Shown here: piece after piece, positions 10,928 to 20,845 of the stretch
Position numbering within the stretch: position 1 is the stretch's first letter
Layout: every line of letters starts with the position of its first letter
Source of the DNA: Cafeteria roenbergensis
Taxonomy: Eukaryota; Sar; Bigyra; Bicosoecida; Cafeteriaceae
Assembly: GCA_008330645.1 (NCBI GenBank)
Contig: VLTN01000031.1
Location: 359,729-423,728, forward strand
Direction of reading: 5' to 3'
Length of the DNA stretch: 64,000 nucleotides
The notes under the pieces: model-generated
Database searches by the model: none
What the model saw: the letters and a program-made list of their open reading frames with translations, nothing else
What the model was told of the DNA's origin: nothing
Position numbers and translations under genes: made by a program

Positions 10928-13900
10928 TCACTCGGCACTCGTGGCTGCATCAACTGCGCTTGCAGCGAGGCGGGCCTCGTCCGCATCGGCCTGGGCAAGG
11001 TCAAGCTCCTCCTCCTCGTCGGAGTCGTCCTCTGCGTCCTCGCCGTCGCTGTCCACGACGCGAACGTGGGCCGTGCCGCCCGGCGACATCACTGCCCTCA
11101 CGCGCCGCCGAGGTCCGCGCGCCAGCCCGGGGGCAGCCTCTCGCTCAGCGTCCTCTTCCGCGTGGAGCCTCCCAGTGCGCTTCCGTCGCTCTGGAGTCGC
11201 GCCGTCGTCGTCCGGACCTCGGCTGGCAGCCATGGCCCAGCCCGACCGACCACCCTTTCGCAGCAGCTCCACGTACGGGTCCAGGGCCTCCCGATCAACG
11301 GGCTCTCGAATCAGCCCAGGGGTGTCAGGGCTCAAGCCTGCGAACCGCGCAGAGCGCCTGCGGCCGCCTTGGGCTGGAGGAGCGTTCGCCGCCCTCGCGG
11401 CCACCGGCCCGACGCTGACGTCACTGATGTCAAGTGCCCCCAGGCTGAGCCGGCTGTCTGGCGCCACGCGCGCGTCCGTCTTGCCGGCAGGCGTCTTTGG
11501 CGGCGGCGCTGGGGTCTCGCTGCCCGCATCCGCCTGTGCGCAGCCAGAAGCGCGTTGGACCCCGCGGGTCTCGTCAGCGCTGGCACCGTCGGCGTCGCCA
11601 TCGTCGTGGGCTTGCGGCCCCCCGCTGGCGATGTCGGGCACTTTCTCCTGCGTTCCACGGGGCTCACCACGCGCTCCAGCCTCGCTGCCATCCTGGCCAG
11701 GCGGCGGGGAAGGCGGGTGCCCTCCCGCTGTCGCTGGCTCTGCATCAGAGACTGCTTCCGCTGGAGTCGATGCGGCAGCGTCGCCCCCCGCGGCTGGCTC
11801 TGTTGCAGCGACTGCGCTACTGGCTCTGCCTGACGCCCCGTCCCCAAAGGACCCGGCGAGCAGATCCTGCGGGGCGTTAGCAACAGCCTCCGCCTCCATC
11901 AGCGCGCGCAGCTGCCGGCGCCGCCGCTGCGTGCCCTTGCCCGCAAGCCTTCCCACCCGCCCTGCAGCCGCTGCAGCGCTCTCCGCTTTCCCACCGTGCT
12001 CCGGCGAGTCCTGCGCGGGGGCTCCTCCGTGGAGCTCAGTCCACCGCCTGCGGCACTGCGCCGCGTCGCGGGGGGCGGGGCCCACAGCGTGGCCGGCGGC
12101 CGCAGCCCGCTGGCGACTCGGCGACACGGCGGCCAGGCTCATGGCCACCTTGGGCCAAAAGCGCGACGTGGTCGGGGGCAGCGCCGCGTGCGCCTGCCGC
12201 AGGGCAGCGTCCTCGTCCGACGCCCAGCCGTCAGCTCCCCGCAGCCGCCTGTGCCCGCCTCCCGCCGATGGCGAGCCAGCGTGCAGATCGGCGTCACTCT
12301 CTGCATCGCTCTCTCCGCCGCCGGGAGGGGCAAAGCTGTCGTCGCCCTCGTCGGGCTCAAATGCCTCGTCCTCAGAGCCCGGCGTTGCAGCAGCAGCAGC
12401 AGCAGCAGCAGCAGCGCGCTGCCCAGGGCTGATCGGTGCAGGGCTCGCGGCACCCGACGCCAAGCCCCCGCCGCCACCGCCTATAGAGGCGTCGGATGCG
12501 CGCGCCCGGGGCCGGGCCGCCCCAGGGGTCGTCACTGCGGAGGCGGCATCGGCCATTCGAATCGCTGCGACAGCGGCAGCCGTCCGTCGCGGCCTGCGGG
12601 TGGCAGGGGACTCAGCCGTCCGCTCTGACACGTCTCCCTCGGCAGAGCCGGCAGAGCTGGCAGAGCTGGCAGATCCAGAGCGGCGGCGGCGGGGTTTGGA
12701 GGCGGCGGCCGACGCTCGGCCGCTGTTGCGCGGCCGTTTTGCGTCCGGTGGAGGCGCCGCAGAAGCTCGCTTCGAGCGGCCCCGTTTCGCAGCGGGGCGG
12801 GCCGTTGCGCCGCCAGGAGCCGCGGCCGGCGAAGAACTCCCTGCCGTCGGTTTCGCGCTCCGAGATGGCTTCGAGTCATCCGCCCGTGGCTTGGCCCGGG
12901 CCGCGCTGGCCCGCTTCTTGCTCTTGAGAGGGCTAGCTGCGCGGCGCCGCTGCGGGGCTGCACGTCTGGCGGCCTTGCTCGTGGCGGAGCTGGATCCACC
13001 AGCTCGATGCTTGGAACCAGCGGCAGAGCTGCGGCTGGCTCTGCCTCCGCGGACGCCTCGGGAGGCACTGCCCCTGCCGCTTGAGTCGCTGTCACTGCTG
13101 CTGTCACTGCTGCTGTCACTGCTGCTGTCGCTACCGCTGCCACTACTGTTGTCGCTACCACTGCTGCTGTCGCTGCTGCCGCTCATCTCCCGGCTAGTGT
13201 CCCCGGCTCCGTTGGGCCGCGTTTGCGCTCCGTCCGCTCGCTTTGATCTCTTCGCTGCAGGAGCAGCTGCCGCGTCCCGCTTGGATCCGCCACCGCGCGG
13301 TTTCGCCACAGCATCGCGCTCCCCCGTCGGCACCTCCAGCACCGGCTGCGAGAAGCGGTACGACAGCCGCTCTCCGCGCCAGAACTCCATCCTCGGCAGC
13401 GACACCCGACCGCTCCGCGTCGCCCTTGCGGCCAGGCCGGTGCTGTCGGGGCACTGGGCGGGAGACGGCGAGAGGCTGGGGCTAGCGCCCCGGCCTCGCC
13501 CGTCGTCGCCGTCGCCCGCGGCTGGCAGCCCGCTTCTCGCCGCCTTGCCCGATTGGCCGCCGGTGGGAGGGGACGCGACTCTGGTCCGGGAGTCCTTCCC
13601 CGACGTCCTCTGTCGGGAGGCGGCGCTGGACGCGCCACTTCGGCCCGACGTGGCGCTTCGTTGTGTTGGGGGGGAGGCCACGTCGGCGAGGCGGACGACA
13701 GCGGTGCCCAGGATGGTGCTTGGCGCTGACAGGCCAAGGAGAGACGACCCGACGGCGGAGGAGGAGGAGGAGGAGGAGGAGGCACCGCTGCGAGGAGCGG
13801 ACTTGCCCGAGCCAGAGCCCGAGCCAGGGGCCTCAGGATGGGCTCGGGGCGGATGCTTGCTGCCTGGCGCTACTGCTGCAGACTGTGCTGTTCGTGCGGC

Positions 13901-16852
13901 AGAAGCGGCCGCTGGCAACGACGCTGACGACGACGACGCTGACGACGCTGACGACGACGACGACGATGCTGGCGCCGCATCCGCCGCTCCCCGCCGATGC
14001 GCCTGCCCGCGTCGCTGCCCTGTCGTCGCGGCGAGGGCGGGGGAGGGGCGTGTCTGGGGTCGCTTGCGATCGCCGCCGGCGTCGGCAGGGACCATGGGCC
14101 GAGCAGCCGCTGCGGCGGACAGGGCTCCCAGTGACCCCAGCCCTCCCAGCAGTCCCAGGAGCGCCGACGAAGGTGCGGCCGCGGGGGGCAAGCGCGAGCC
14201 AGAGCTCTTCGCCGGCGGGGCCCGCCTGCGCCTCAGTGCCCCGCCTGCCGACTTGGAGCGGGGCGCCTTCGCGGGCGTGGGGGGGCGCGGCGCCTTCGCT
14301 GATGCCGGGGCAGCGTCGGCAGCAGCGGCGGCTGCCACGCCGGCCCGCCGTCTCCGCGCTGCTGGGCGGGCGACACGCCCGTCCGCCGACGGGGCCGGTG
14401 CCACAGTTCGCCCTCGGGGCGAGCGCGCGGGAGAGGGGCCCGGGCTGCCTCGGGGCGAGCTGGCAGCGACGGGAGCAGCACCGGGGGCGGCCGCTGCGGC
14501 GGGGGCCGCGGCGGCGGCAACGGCTGATGCAGCTTGAGGGGATGCCGGCCTGGACAAGACCCGGCCAGGGGATTTGCGCGCAGCAGGGGAGGCAGTGCCG
14601 GTCGAACGGCCCGGGGCTGGCGCCAGCGCACGTGGGGACGCGACGGCGCTGCCAACCTGGCGAGCGGAGGAGCCGGAGTCGGAGCTCGAGTCCGAATCCG
14701 AGTCGGAGCTCGATTCGGAATCCGAGTTGGAGCTCGAGTCTGAATCCGAGTCGGAACGTCCTGCTGCGGTGCGACCCGACGAGCGACCAGCTGCGTTGCG
14801 GGGCGATCCTGCGAGCACGGGGCGCAAAGTTGTCTCAGGCTGCTCCCCCCCACGCGCCTCGGAGCTGCTGCTGCGAGACTTTCGCTGGTCGGCATCACCG
14901 CCTCCACCACCAGCTGGCCCGGGGGCAGCAGCGGCGATGGCAGCGGCCGCCTCAACGTAGGCTCTGGGCGCGAGCGGGCTGCGGCCTGGGCTCTTCAGGC
15001 TGCCTCTCCCTGGGACAGCAGCGCCTCCGAGCGAGGCCGAGGCTTCCGGCGTGGGGTGCAGGGGCGCGCCCGAACTGCCGTTTGCGCCGCCGTCCGTGTC
15101 GTCATCGACGTCGTCATCGTCGTCCGAGCTGGTATCAGCGCCCGCTCTCGCAGAGGGAGCAGACACGGGCAGAATCCGGCGGCGCTGACCAGCCGCGCTG
15201 CGGGGCCTCCCGCCGTCAGCCGCGCTGGCGAACGGCCCGGATGTTAAGCCGGACCCTGGCCGCTGCTGCGGCGCGCTGCTCGGGGCCACACCCGGTCGCG
15301 AGGCCTCCCGAGGGGCGGTCCCGCTGCTGGCAGGTGGCGCCGCGACGCTCTGCGCAGGCCGGCGCCGCTTGACTCGAACTGCGACGAGACGGCGGTGCCC
15401 CACGGTGACCATGACTGGCGACGACTCGGTGCCGACTCCGCCTGATCCAGGCGCCACCCGCGGCGGAACCGAGCCGGTGCCTGCAAACGTGGGCGGACCG
15501 GCGAGGGGGCCGTGGCTTGTCCACGATGGCTGGCTGAACGTCTGTGCGGTGTGCGGAAGCTCAAGGCCTGAGTGCCGGTGCTGGTGTTGCTGTGGCGGCG
15601 ACGAGTGCGACGCCGGCCCCCACAGCGACGCCTGGGGATGCATCGGCGACGGATGCAGCCCCCCGTGCGCCAAGGGGTGCTGTCCCGGGTCCTCCCATGC
15701 CCCCCCCAGCGGCACGCAGACTCGGGGCGCCGCGGACGCTGATCCAGCAGGAAAGCTGCCCGAAACAGCCCCGCCCGACCAGACCCCACGGATGTGTGAC
15801 GCGGGCGCGCCGCCTTCTAGCCCACGCCCCAAACCAGGCCCCGTGTCCTGCCGCTGGGGCTGGAGGCGGTTTCGCCGGTTGAGCCCGACGGACATGGCAA
15901 GCCTCGCAGCCGCCGATGGAACGCGGCCGTGCTGACGGCCCTGCCAGCCCCCGGCACTGGCGCCTGCTGGGGACGCCGACGAAGCGCCTGCAGCGGCTGG
16001 CCCGCCCGGAGAGAACCCGCGCGCCGGGTGGCCGGCCGTCGCGCTCCCCAAGGCGAGCCGCGGACTGGCGGACACGGTGCCAATGAGAGCGCTGCCACCG
16101 GCGGCGCCGCTGCCAGCGGCCCCGGCCCCTCCCCCTCTCCACGCCGGCGATGCCGCTGAGGGGTCTGGTGCTCTCTGCCACGCGCCCCCGGACCATGTCA
16201 CACCGGCCCGGGCGCGCTGCTCGCTGGCCTGACCTGCCGCTGCCGCCCGCGCTTCCGCGGCCTGCAGCGCCCGCTCCATCGGGTCCACCCTGCTGGAGGA
16301 GGCCAGCACAGCGGCGAGGGACCCGCTGTGCTGGGCTGGGCTCCAGTGTGCCGGCGCCATGGCTGCGGGCGGTGCCGGGTGCACCAGCGGGGTGACCGAG
16401 GAGTCGCTGCCGCGGACCGGCTGAGGCCGCATGATCTGCTGGGGGGATGGCACCGACTGGGGGGTGATTCTTCGGCGGCCCCCGCCAGCAGAGCCCGTCG
16501 CATCTCCGCTGGCGCGGCTGCCAGCGCTGGCGGAACCAGCTGCAGCGGCCCGCAGCCCAAGCGAGGGAGACGCGCTTCCCGGCGATGCCGTTGTCCGCGC
16601 GTGCGGCGGGGTGCCGTACGCCCCCGCGGACGAGGCTGGCCGCTCAGCGGGAGGCTGCCCGGGCCGGGGGCTCTGGTTCGCCCACACGGACTGCGCGTCG
16701 GGTTGCCCGCGAGCGGAAGCCCCCTGGGGCGCGCCGGCGCGCCGTTGCGCAGCAGCCCGAAACAAGGCTCCCGTGCTGAGCGGGTCCGCGATCCTGGGGG
16801 TCACGCTGGAGGTCCCCCGGAGCGCGAGATGGTCGCCTGCCATGCCCGCCAT
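10928..16852 (-). CDS. KNL2/Mis18BP1-like protein: CENP-C motif plus SANT domain
   Basis: A 1974-residue single-exon protein. Residues about 1145-1170 (13347-13418) contain RSGRVSLPRMEFWRGERLSY. This aligns almost position for position with the CENP-C motif (R-S-x-R-x-x-L-x-x-[ML]-E-[YF]-W-R-G-E-R-x-x-Y) that binds the CENP-A nucleosome. Residues about 1541-1603 form a SANT/Myb-like domain: GWASDEDAALRQAHAALPP, then FWPKVAMSL, and after an insert AQCRRRW. The AxxxLPxxxxxFWxxVA pattern is the one seen in KNL2/Mis18BP1, the factor that licenses new CENP-A loading. I do not see a SANTA domain, nor the cupin fold that ends true CENP-C. The rest is low complexity: basic Ala/Arg/Ser segments, an Asp/Ser run near residue 1220, and an acidic C-terminal tail. 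A CENP-C that gained a SANT domain is the main alternative. The start is the ATG at 16852; another in-frame ATG lies at 16843. Confidence 0.72.
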   Translation of the reverse strand: MAGMAGDHLALRGTSSVTPRIADPLSTGALFRAAAQRRAGAPQGASARGQPDAQSVWANQSPRPGQPPAERPASSAGAYGTPPHARTTASPGSASPSLGLRAAAAGSASAGSRASGDATGSAGGGRRRITPQSVPSPQQIMRPQPVRGSDSSVTPLVHPAPPAAMAPAHWSPAQHSGSLAAVLASSSRVDPMERALQAAEARAAAAGQASEQRARAGVTWSGGAWQRAPDPSAASPAWRGGGAGAAGSGAAGGSALIGTVSASPRLALGSATAGHPARGFSPGGPAAAGASSASPAGASAGGWQGRQHGRVPSAAARLAMSVGLNRRNRLQPQRQDTGPGLGRGLEGGAPASHIRGVWSGGAVSGSFPAGSASAAPRVCVPLGGAWEDPGQHPLAHGGLHPSPMHPQASLWGPASHSSPPQQHQHRHSGLELPHTAQTFSQPSWTSHGPLAGPPTFAGTGSVPPRVAPGSGGVGTESSPVMVTVGHRRLVAVRVKRRRPAQSVAAPPASSGTAPREASRPGVAPSSAPQQRPGSGLTSGPFASAADGGRPRSAAGQRRRILPVSAPSARAGADTSSDDDDDVDDDTDGGANGSSGAPLHPTPEASASLGGAAVPGRGSLKSPGRSPLAPRAYVEAAAAIAAAAPGPAGGGGGDADQRKSRSSSSEARGGEQPETTLRPVLAGSPRNAAGRSSGRTAAGRSDSDSDSSSNSDSESSSDSDSDSSSDSGSSARQVGSAVASPRALAPAPGRSTGTASPAARKSPGRVLSRPASPQAASAVAAAAAPAAAAAPGAAPVAASSPRGSPGPSPARSPRGRTVAPAPSADGRVARPAARRRRAGVAAAAAADAAPASAKAPRPPTPAKAPRSKSAGGALRRRRAPPAKSSGSRLPPAAAPSSALLGLLGGLGSLGALSAAAAARPMVPADAGGDRKRPQTRPSPALAATTGQRRGQAHRRGAADAAPASSSSSSASSASSSSASLPAAASAARTAQSAAVAPGSKHPPRAHPEAPGSGSGSGKSAPRSGASSSSSSSSAVGSSLLGLSAPSTILGTAVVRLADVASPPTQRSATSGRSGASSAASRQRTSGKDSRTRVASPPTGGQSGKAARSGLPAAGDGDDGRGRGASPSLSPSPAQCPDSTGLAARATRSGRVSLPRMEFWRGERLSYRFSQPVLEVPTGERDAVAKPRGGGSKRDAAAAPAAKRSKRADGAQTRPNGAGDTSREMSGSSDSSSGSDNSSGSGSDSSSDSSSDSSSDSDSSGRGSASRGVRGGRASRSSAAGSKHRAGGSSSATSKAARRAAPQRRRAASPLKSKKRASAARAKPRADDSKPSRSAKPTAGSSSPAAAPGGATARPAAKRGRSKRASAAPPPDAKRPRNSGRASAAASKPRRRRSGSASSASSAGSAEGDVSERTAESPATRRPRRTAAAVAAIRMADAASAVTTPGAARPRARASDASIGGGGGGLASGAASPAPISPGQRAAAAAAAAAATPGSEDEAFEPDEGDDSFAPPGGGESDAESDADLHAGSPSAGGGHRRLRGADGWASDEDAALRQAHAALPPTTSRFWPKVAMSLAAVSPSRQRAAAAGHAVGPAPRDAAQCRRRWTELHGGAPAQDSPEHGGKAESAAAAAGRVGRLAGKGTQRRRRQLRALMEAEAVANAPQDLLAGSFGDGASGRASSAVAATEPAAGGDAAASTPAEAVSDAEPATAGGHPPSPPPGQDGSEAGARGEPRGTQEKVPDIASGGPQAHDDGDADGASADETRGVQRASGCAQADAGSETPAPPPKTPAGKTDARVAPDSRLSLGALDISDVSVGPVAARAANAPPAQGGRRRSARFAGLSPDTPGLIREPVDREALDPYVELLRKGGRSGWAMAASRGPDDDGATPERRKRTGRLHAEEDAEREAAPGLARGPRRRVRAVMSPGGTAHVRVVDSDGEDAEDDSDEEEELDLAQADADEARLAASAVDAATSAE
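13089..13178 (-). repeat. 12-bp tandem repeat coding a Ser/Asp run
   Basis: Degenerate tandem copies of CTGCTGTCACTG (plus strand) encode an SSDSSSD-type acidic serine tract in the KNL2-like protein, about 170 bp on its C-terminal side from the CENP-C motif. This looks like slippage-driven length variation. Confidence 0.75.
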
Positions 16853-18381
16853 GTGCGTGCCCCTCTGGCTGGACCTGGGAGTGCTGCCGGGATCGCCGCC
16901 GAGGGTCTAGCCGCTGCGGCCGCCGGTGACGCTCCACCGGGGACGCACGCGCTGCCCCGTGTGTCTGGCCGCACTGGGCAGCGGGCCTGGGTGCCGCTGT
17001 TGGGCGGACGGTTTGGCTCCCGGTTGCTGAGGGCTGCGGCTCCTTCGGGCGCAAAGCTGCGACTCCAGGCACCAAGGCGCGGGACGAAGACCCGAATGGG
17101 GCTGCGGGCCGGCGCCTGGAACGCCAGTGGCCGGCCCGCGCGGGCCTTCGGGCAGCTGCACGCCCGCCCGAGTCGTCGGACGACGGCAGAGCCGGCCGCC
17201 GGGACGGCAACAACACTCGCTTTTTTCGTCCGGCGATCGGCCAAGGCTGCCGGCCTGCAACCAGCGCTCAGGCCGCAGCCGCCCGCGCCCCGGCAGCTGT
17301 TCGGTGTCGCACGGGCGCACATGGCTACTGTGCTTGCGAGGAGAGAGTCTTTTCCCCGCTGACGTCCGACGCGGCGGCTGCGTCGGGCGCGTGCGCGGCT
17401 GGGTCTGATGCCAACGCTCCGAAACGCTCCTCGCGCAGTGCAATCGCCGCTCCCGGCGGCCAGCCACGGACGGGGAGCGCGACCGCGACTCGATCCCGCG
17501 CAGGCGGCTGCACTGCTCGCGGCCTCACCGGCTCGGGCGCCGCGTCGGGGCCGACACTCGAACGGAGCAGCGAGTGCGCGAAGCCAAAGCCGGCCGACGA
17601 GAGGAGGCGCAATTTGCGGCCGGATCACAGCCCCAAGCGACTGCCCGCGCGTCCCACTCATGCAGGAGCCCCTTGGGAGGCCGCACGCTCGAGCCGCGAG
17701 TCGCATGCGGTTGCAGCAGTCGCCTGGCGCGGCGTGGGTGCGGCGGAAAATTTGGCACTTTTGGCACCGGGAATTTGTTTGTCCCGGATCACCCGCCGCC
17801 TGGTCCCAGCAGCTGTTTGCGCAGCTCAGTGCAGCTGCGCACCGCCACAAAAACGCCCGGCGCCTCCGCCTGCCCCTCTCGGGTGGCAGCGTTGCCTTGC
17901 GCGTGATGCGCGCGGGCGCGCGGCCGGCCTCGTCGCGCGTTGCAGTCGCTTGCGAGCAGGGCAGCCTGGGTCAGCCAGCTCATCGCGCTGTCGTCGGTAA
18001 CGCCGCCCGGCCAAGCACCGCCCGGTTGCTCTGCTCGCAGCTGAAGCGCGGCCCTCGCGGCGCGCAGCTCCGCTTGCCCTCGGCGGGACCAACGCCAAGG
18101 CCCAGGGCAAGGACGCCACCTTCCACGGACCCGGGAGGCGCGGCCGCATCGCCTCCCAGTCAGGCGGGAGCCGGGGGGGCGTCTGTCGCAGCTCTGTCGG
18201 ACCCAGACAGGCAGGCGACGAGCGCAAGGCGAGCAGACGACTCGGCCGCTGCGAGGCCCACTTTCCGCCCGCAAAGGCTGCGCCTTCCGGCCCAGCCCCC
18301 GCCACCGCGACCCCCTCGCGTCGTTTACGCGCTGTTCTCAGCCGGCCCCGAGCTCGGTTCCGCCTCCCGGCGCTGTTGACA
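16853..18381. other. Long divergent intergenic region
   Basis: About 1.5 kb separates the divergent KNL2-like and desaturase genes. Open frames exist on both strands, but they are Arg/Pro/Ala-rich shadows typical of high-GC DNA and carry no domain I recognise. The one compositional exception is an AT-rich block near 17747-17787, listed separately. 5' UTRs and two promoters are expected here. Confidence 0.5.
17747..17787. promoter_or_regulatory. AT-rich block with E2F-like direct repeat and palindrome
   Basis: TTTGGCAC occurs twice nine bases apart (17751 and 17760), one base off the E2F consensus TTTSSCGC. It is followed by a perfect inverted repeat, CCGGGA (17767-17772) and TCCCGG (17782-17787), around a 9-base AT-rich loop. 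The block stands out from GC-rich surroundings between two divergent genes. A regulatory role is inferred. Confidence 0.3.
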
Positions 18382-19845
18382 ATGCGCGCTGGAAACATTT
18401 CCAGTCCTGCTGATGCCTCGACCCTGCCCGGAGCGGCCGAGCCCTCGGCCCGCAGTGCTGGAGGGCCCACCGAGTCCCCCGCGCGCCCGAAGGCCTCGTT
18501 TGAGGCCGGTCTCGAGCTCGAGGGCGCCCGCACGCTCGACTGGAAGGAGGTGCGGAAGCACTCCACTTGCGAGGATCTCTGGGTGGTGATCGACGACGAG
18601 GTGTACGACGTCACCGAGTGGGCGGCGGAGCATCCAGGGGGCCGGGAGATGCTGCTCAAGCTGGGGGGGATGGACGCGTCGGACCCCTTCCACGGCTTCC
18701 ACCTGCCGCGCGTTCTCGGCCGACTCGCCCGTTTCCGCGTCGGGTCGCTTTCTGCCGAGGCCGTGCTTGAAAGCGCACCTTCCGGTGCGACGCAGGCCTA
18801 CCGCAAGCTTCGCGCCCGCCTCTGGCGCGAGGGCTGGTTCAAGGTCGACCACAGCTTCTACGTGGGCCGCCACGCCATTTGGATGGGCCTCATCGCCTCG
18901 GGCATCGCGGTTGCGCTTTGCGGCCCCGGGGGCTGGGGAGCTGCAGCGCTCGGCGGCGCGCTCGTCGGCCTCGGCATCCAGCAGAGCGCCTTCATCGCCC
19001 ACGACGCGGCTCACCGCGGTGTGATCCCGTCTCGCCCCGGCGGCGGGTTTAACTTTCTCGCTTGGGCGCTCGGCGGTCCCATTTTCGGCGCGAGCATGGG
19101 GATGTGGAACGAGGAGCACAACCTTCACCACGCCGTGACCATGCGCCTGCACGAGGACCCGCAGTTCGACTACCTTCCCATCTGGCTCACGTCCGAGCGC
19201 GAGGTCACCCTCGGCGGCTACAGCCTTGACTGGCTGGGCTCGGTGCTCATCCCCATCCAGCATTTCACGTTCCTCCCCGTCTCCATTCTCGTGGGCCGCG
19301 TCACCTTCCACCTCATCTCCTTCATCCACGCCTCCAAGGCAGCCCTCTTCGGCCACAACTCCATGGTTCGCTTCGAGGGCGCCATGGATGTGGCGGGCAT
19401 GCTTGTCTACTGGATGTGGTACTCGTTTGTTGTTTCCTCCCTTCCCACCGCCGCCGAGCGCACCGCCTTTGTGCTCTGCAACGTCCTCTGCGTCGGCATC
19501 CTGCACGTGCAGCTGCTGCTCAGCCACCTTGCCATGGAGCGCTTCACCGCCGAGGAGGAGCAGCAAATGGGCTTCTTCGAGTCCCAGCTCCGCACCTCCC
19601 GCAACATCGACGCCCCCACCTGGCTCGACAACGTCTTCCACGGCGGCCTCGAGTACCAGATCGAGCACCACCTCTTCCCCATGCTGCCGCGCCACAATTT
19701 TGCGCGCGCCAAGCCCCTCGTCAAGGAGATCTGCGACAAGCACGGCATCACCTACCACTCCTCGTCCTTCCCCAACGCCATCGCGCTGTGCCTCGCCGAC
19801 CTGCGGCGCCTCGCGACCGCAGTGGTCACCCTTGAGATGGGATGA
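18382..19845 (+). CDS. Cytochrome b5-fused front-end desaturase
   Basis: A 487-residue membrane desaturase that inserts a double bond between an existing one and the carboxyl end of a fatty acyl or sphingoid chain, in the ER. An N-terminal cytochrome b5 domain has the heme-binding HPGG at residues 84-87. Three histidine boxes follow: HDAAH (207-211), HNLHH (246-250) and QIEHH (426-430). The Gln-for-His change in the third box and the HLFPMLPRHN context are diagnostic of front-end enzymes (delta-4/5/6/8 acyl or delta-8 sphingolipid). Hydrophobic segments flank the boxes in the usual order, and the length is normal for the family. I chose the ATG at 18382; the frame is open slightly upstream only through a TTG. 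The regiospecificity cannot be read from sequence alone. It is a single exon, divergent from the KNL2-like gene. Confidence 0.93.
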   Translation: MRAGNISSPADASTLPGAAEPSARSAGGPTESPARPKASFEAGLELEGARTLDWKEVRKHSTCEDLWVVIDDEVYDVTEWAAEHPGGREMLLKLGGMDASDPFHGFHLPRVLGRLARFRVGSLSAEAVLESAPSGATQAYRKLRARLWREGWFKVDHSFYVGRHAIWMGLIASGIAVALCGPGGWGAAALGGALVGLGIQQSAFIAHDAAHRGVIPSRPGGGFNFLAWALGGPIFGASMGMWNEEHNLHHAVTMRLHEDPQFDYLPIWLTSEREVTLGGYSLDWLGSVLIPIQHFTFLPVSILVGRVTFHLISFIHASKAALFGHNSMVRFEGAMDVAGMLVYWMWYSFVVSSLPTAAERTAFVLCNVLCVGILHVQLLLSHLAMERFTAEEEQQMGFFESQLRTSRNIDAPTWLDNVFHGGLEYQIEHHLFPMLPRHNFARAKPLVKEICDKHGITYHSSSFPNAIALCLADLRRLATAVVTLEMG

Positions 19846-20845
19846 GCCTGCGCACGGCTGCGGCGCATCGAGCGCTGGGCTGCCAGTCGCGGAGCGCGCA
19901 GCTCGCTCCTGGTCTCGCTGCTGCTCGATTTCGACGCCTCACGCCCATGCTCGTCGCGGCCACCTGTGCTTCACACCCGCGCCCCCTCCGCGCCGCAAGA
20001 GCACCCGGTGGCGCCGCGCTGGATGGCCGCGCGGCCTCTCCGCTCTCCCTTTGCTTCCTCAGATGCCCTGATCAATGTCTCTTTGGCAGCCAGGCTGCTT
20101 TGTCAGCCGCCGACGCTGCCGCCGCCGTTACTGCTGCTGCTGCTGCTGCTGTTGACCCGCCCAGTGCCGCTGCCCCTTCGCCTGGCCTCTTTCCTGAGGC
20201 GGTGCGTGGCAGGGCGCGGAGCCCCCGAGCCATTTTGCTTCCAGTTCGTCTCGCCTTCTCGCCTTCCGCGTCCCCCCCAACAGCGAGTGTGCACGCGCGC
20301 CCGGGGCAACGCGTGGGCGCAGCAGCAGGTTTTGCTCCCCGCGCCCGGGCGCGCGAGAGATACCGATAGCTCGTGTCTTGTGCTACAGCCTGAATTTCGC
20401 TCGAGTTGGTTGTGTGCGTTTGCGTGTGTGTTTTGTGGCCGAGCAGAGGCACAGAGTTCAACGCGTTCTGCCCTCGCCGCGCGCCCGCGCCACTTGCTCC
20501 CTGGCGACAAAGCCCTCGCCGTGCGCAGCAAGAGGGCACCACAGGAGTCGCACTGCGGGGCCGCGCGAGCTCCGGCTGCAGGTGCAGCGTGAGCGCAGGG
20601 CTTACCAGCGGTGCAGAGCGATGACGCACGCTGCTGGCCAAAAGGCGGTCGCTGGCAAATCCCGGCGCGAGGCGCCTCGGCACAGGGAGGCCCAGCTCCG
20701 CGGCGCTCCCGGAGCTGCCGGTCCGCTTGCTCGAAGCGTTGCAGCGCTACTCTCTGCAGGAGCGCGTCCTCTTTGCGGAGAGCGCCCGCAGCCTCGGCGG
20801 CCCATGGAGCGCGAGCGTGCCGCCGCGAGCGCGGGGCGTGCCCCG
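19846..20845. other. Intergenic, desaturase 3' side to giant gene 5' side
   Basis: About 1 kb with no recognisable gene. It should contain the desaturase 3' UTR and the promoter and 5' UTR of the giant surface protein. A (CTG)7 microsatellite lies at 20131-20151. An in-frame upstream ATG at 20804 could extend the next protein by 14 residues. Confidence 0.5.
20131..20151. repeat. (CTG)7 microsatellite
   Basis: Seven perfect CTG units in intergenic DNA. Confidence 0.9.

Noticed and set aside
16801-18379. Frames of 320-350 residues in the KNL2/desaturase intergenic region
   Set aside because: Arg/Pro/Ala composition typical of shadows; no motif, no signal peptide, and neither joins the desaturase frame.
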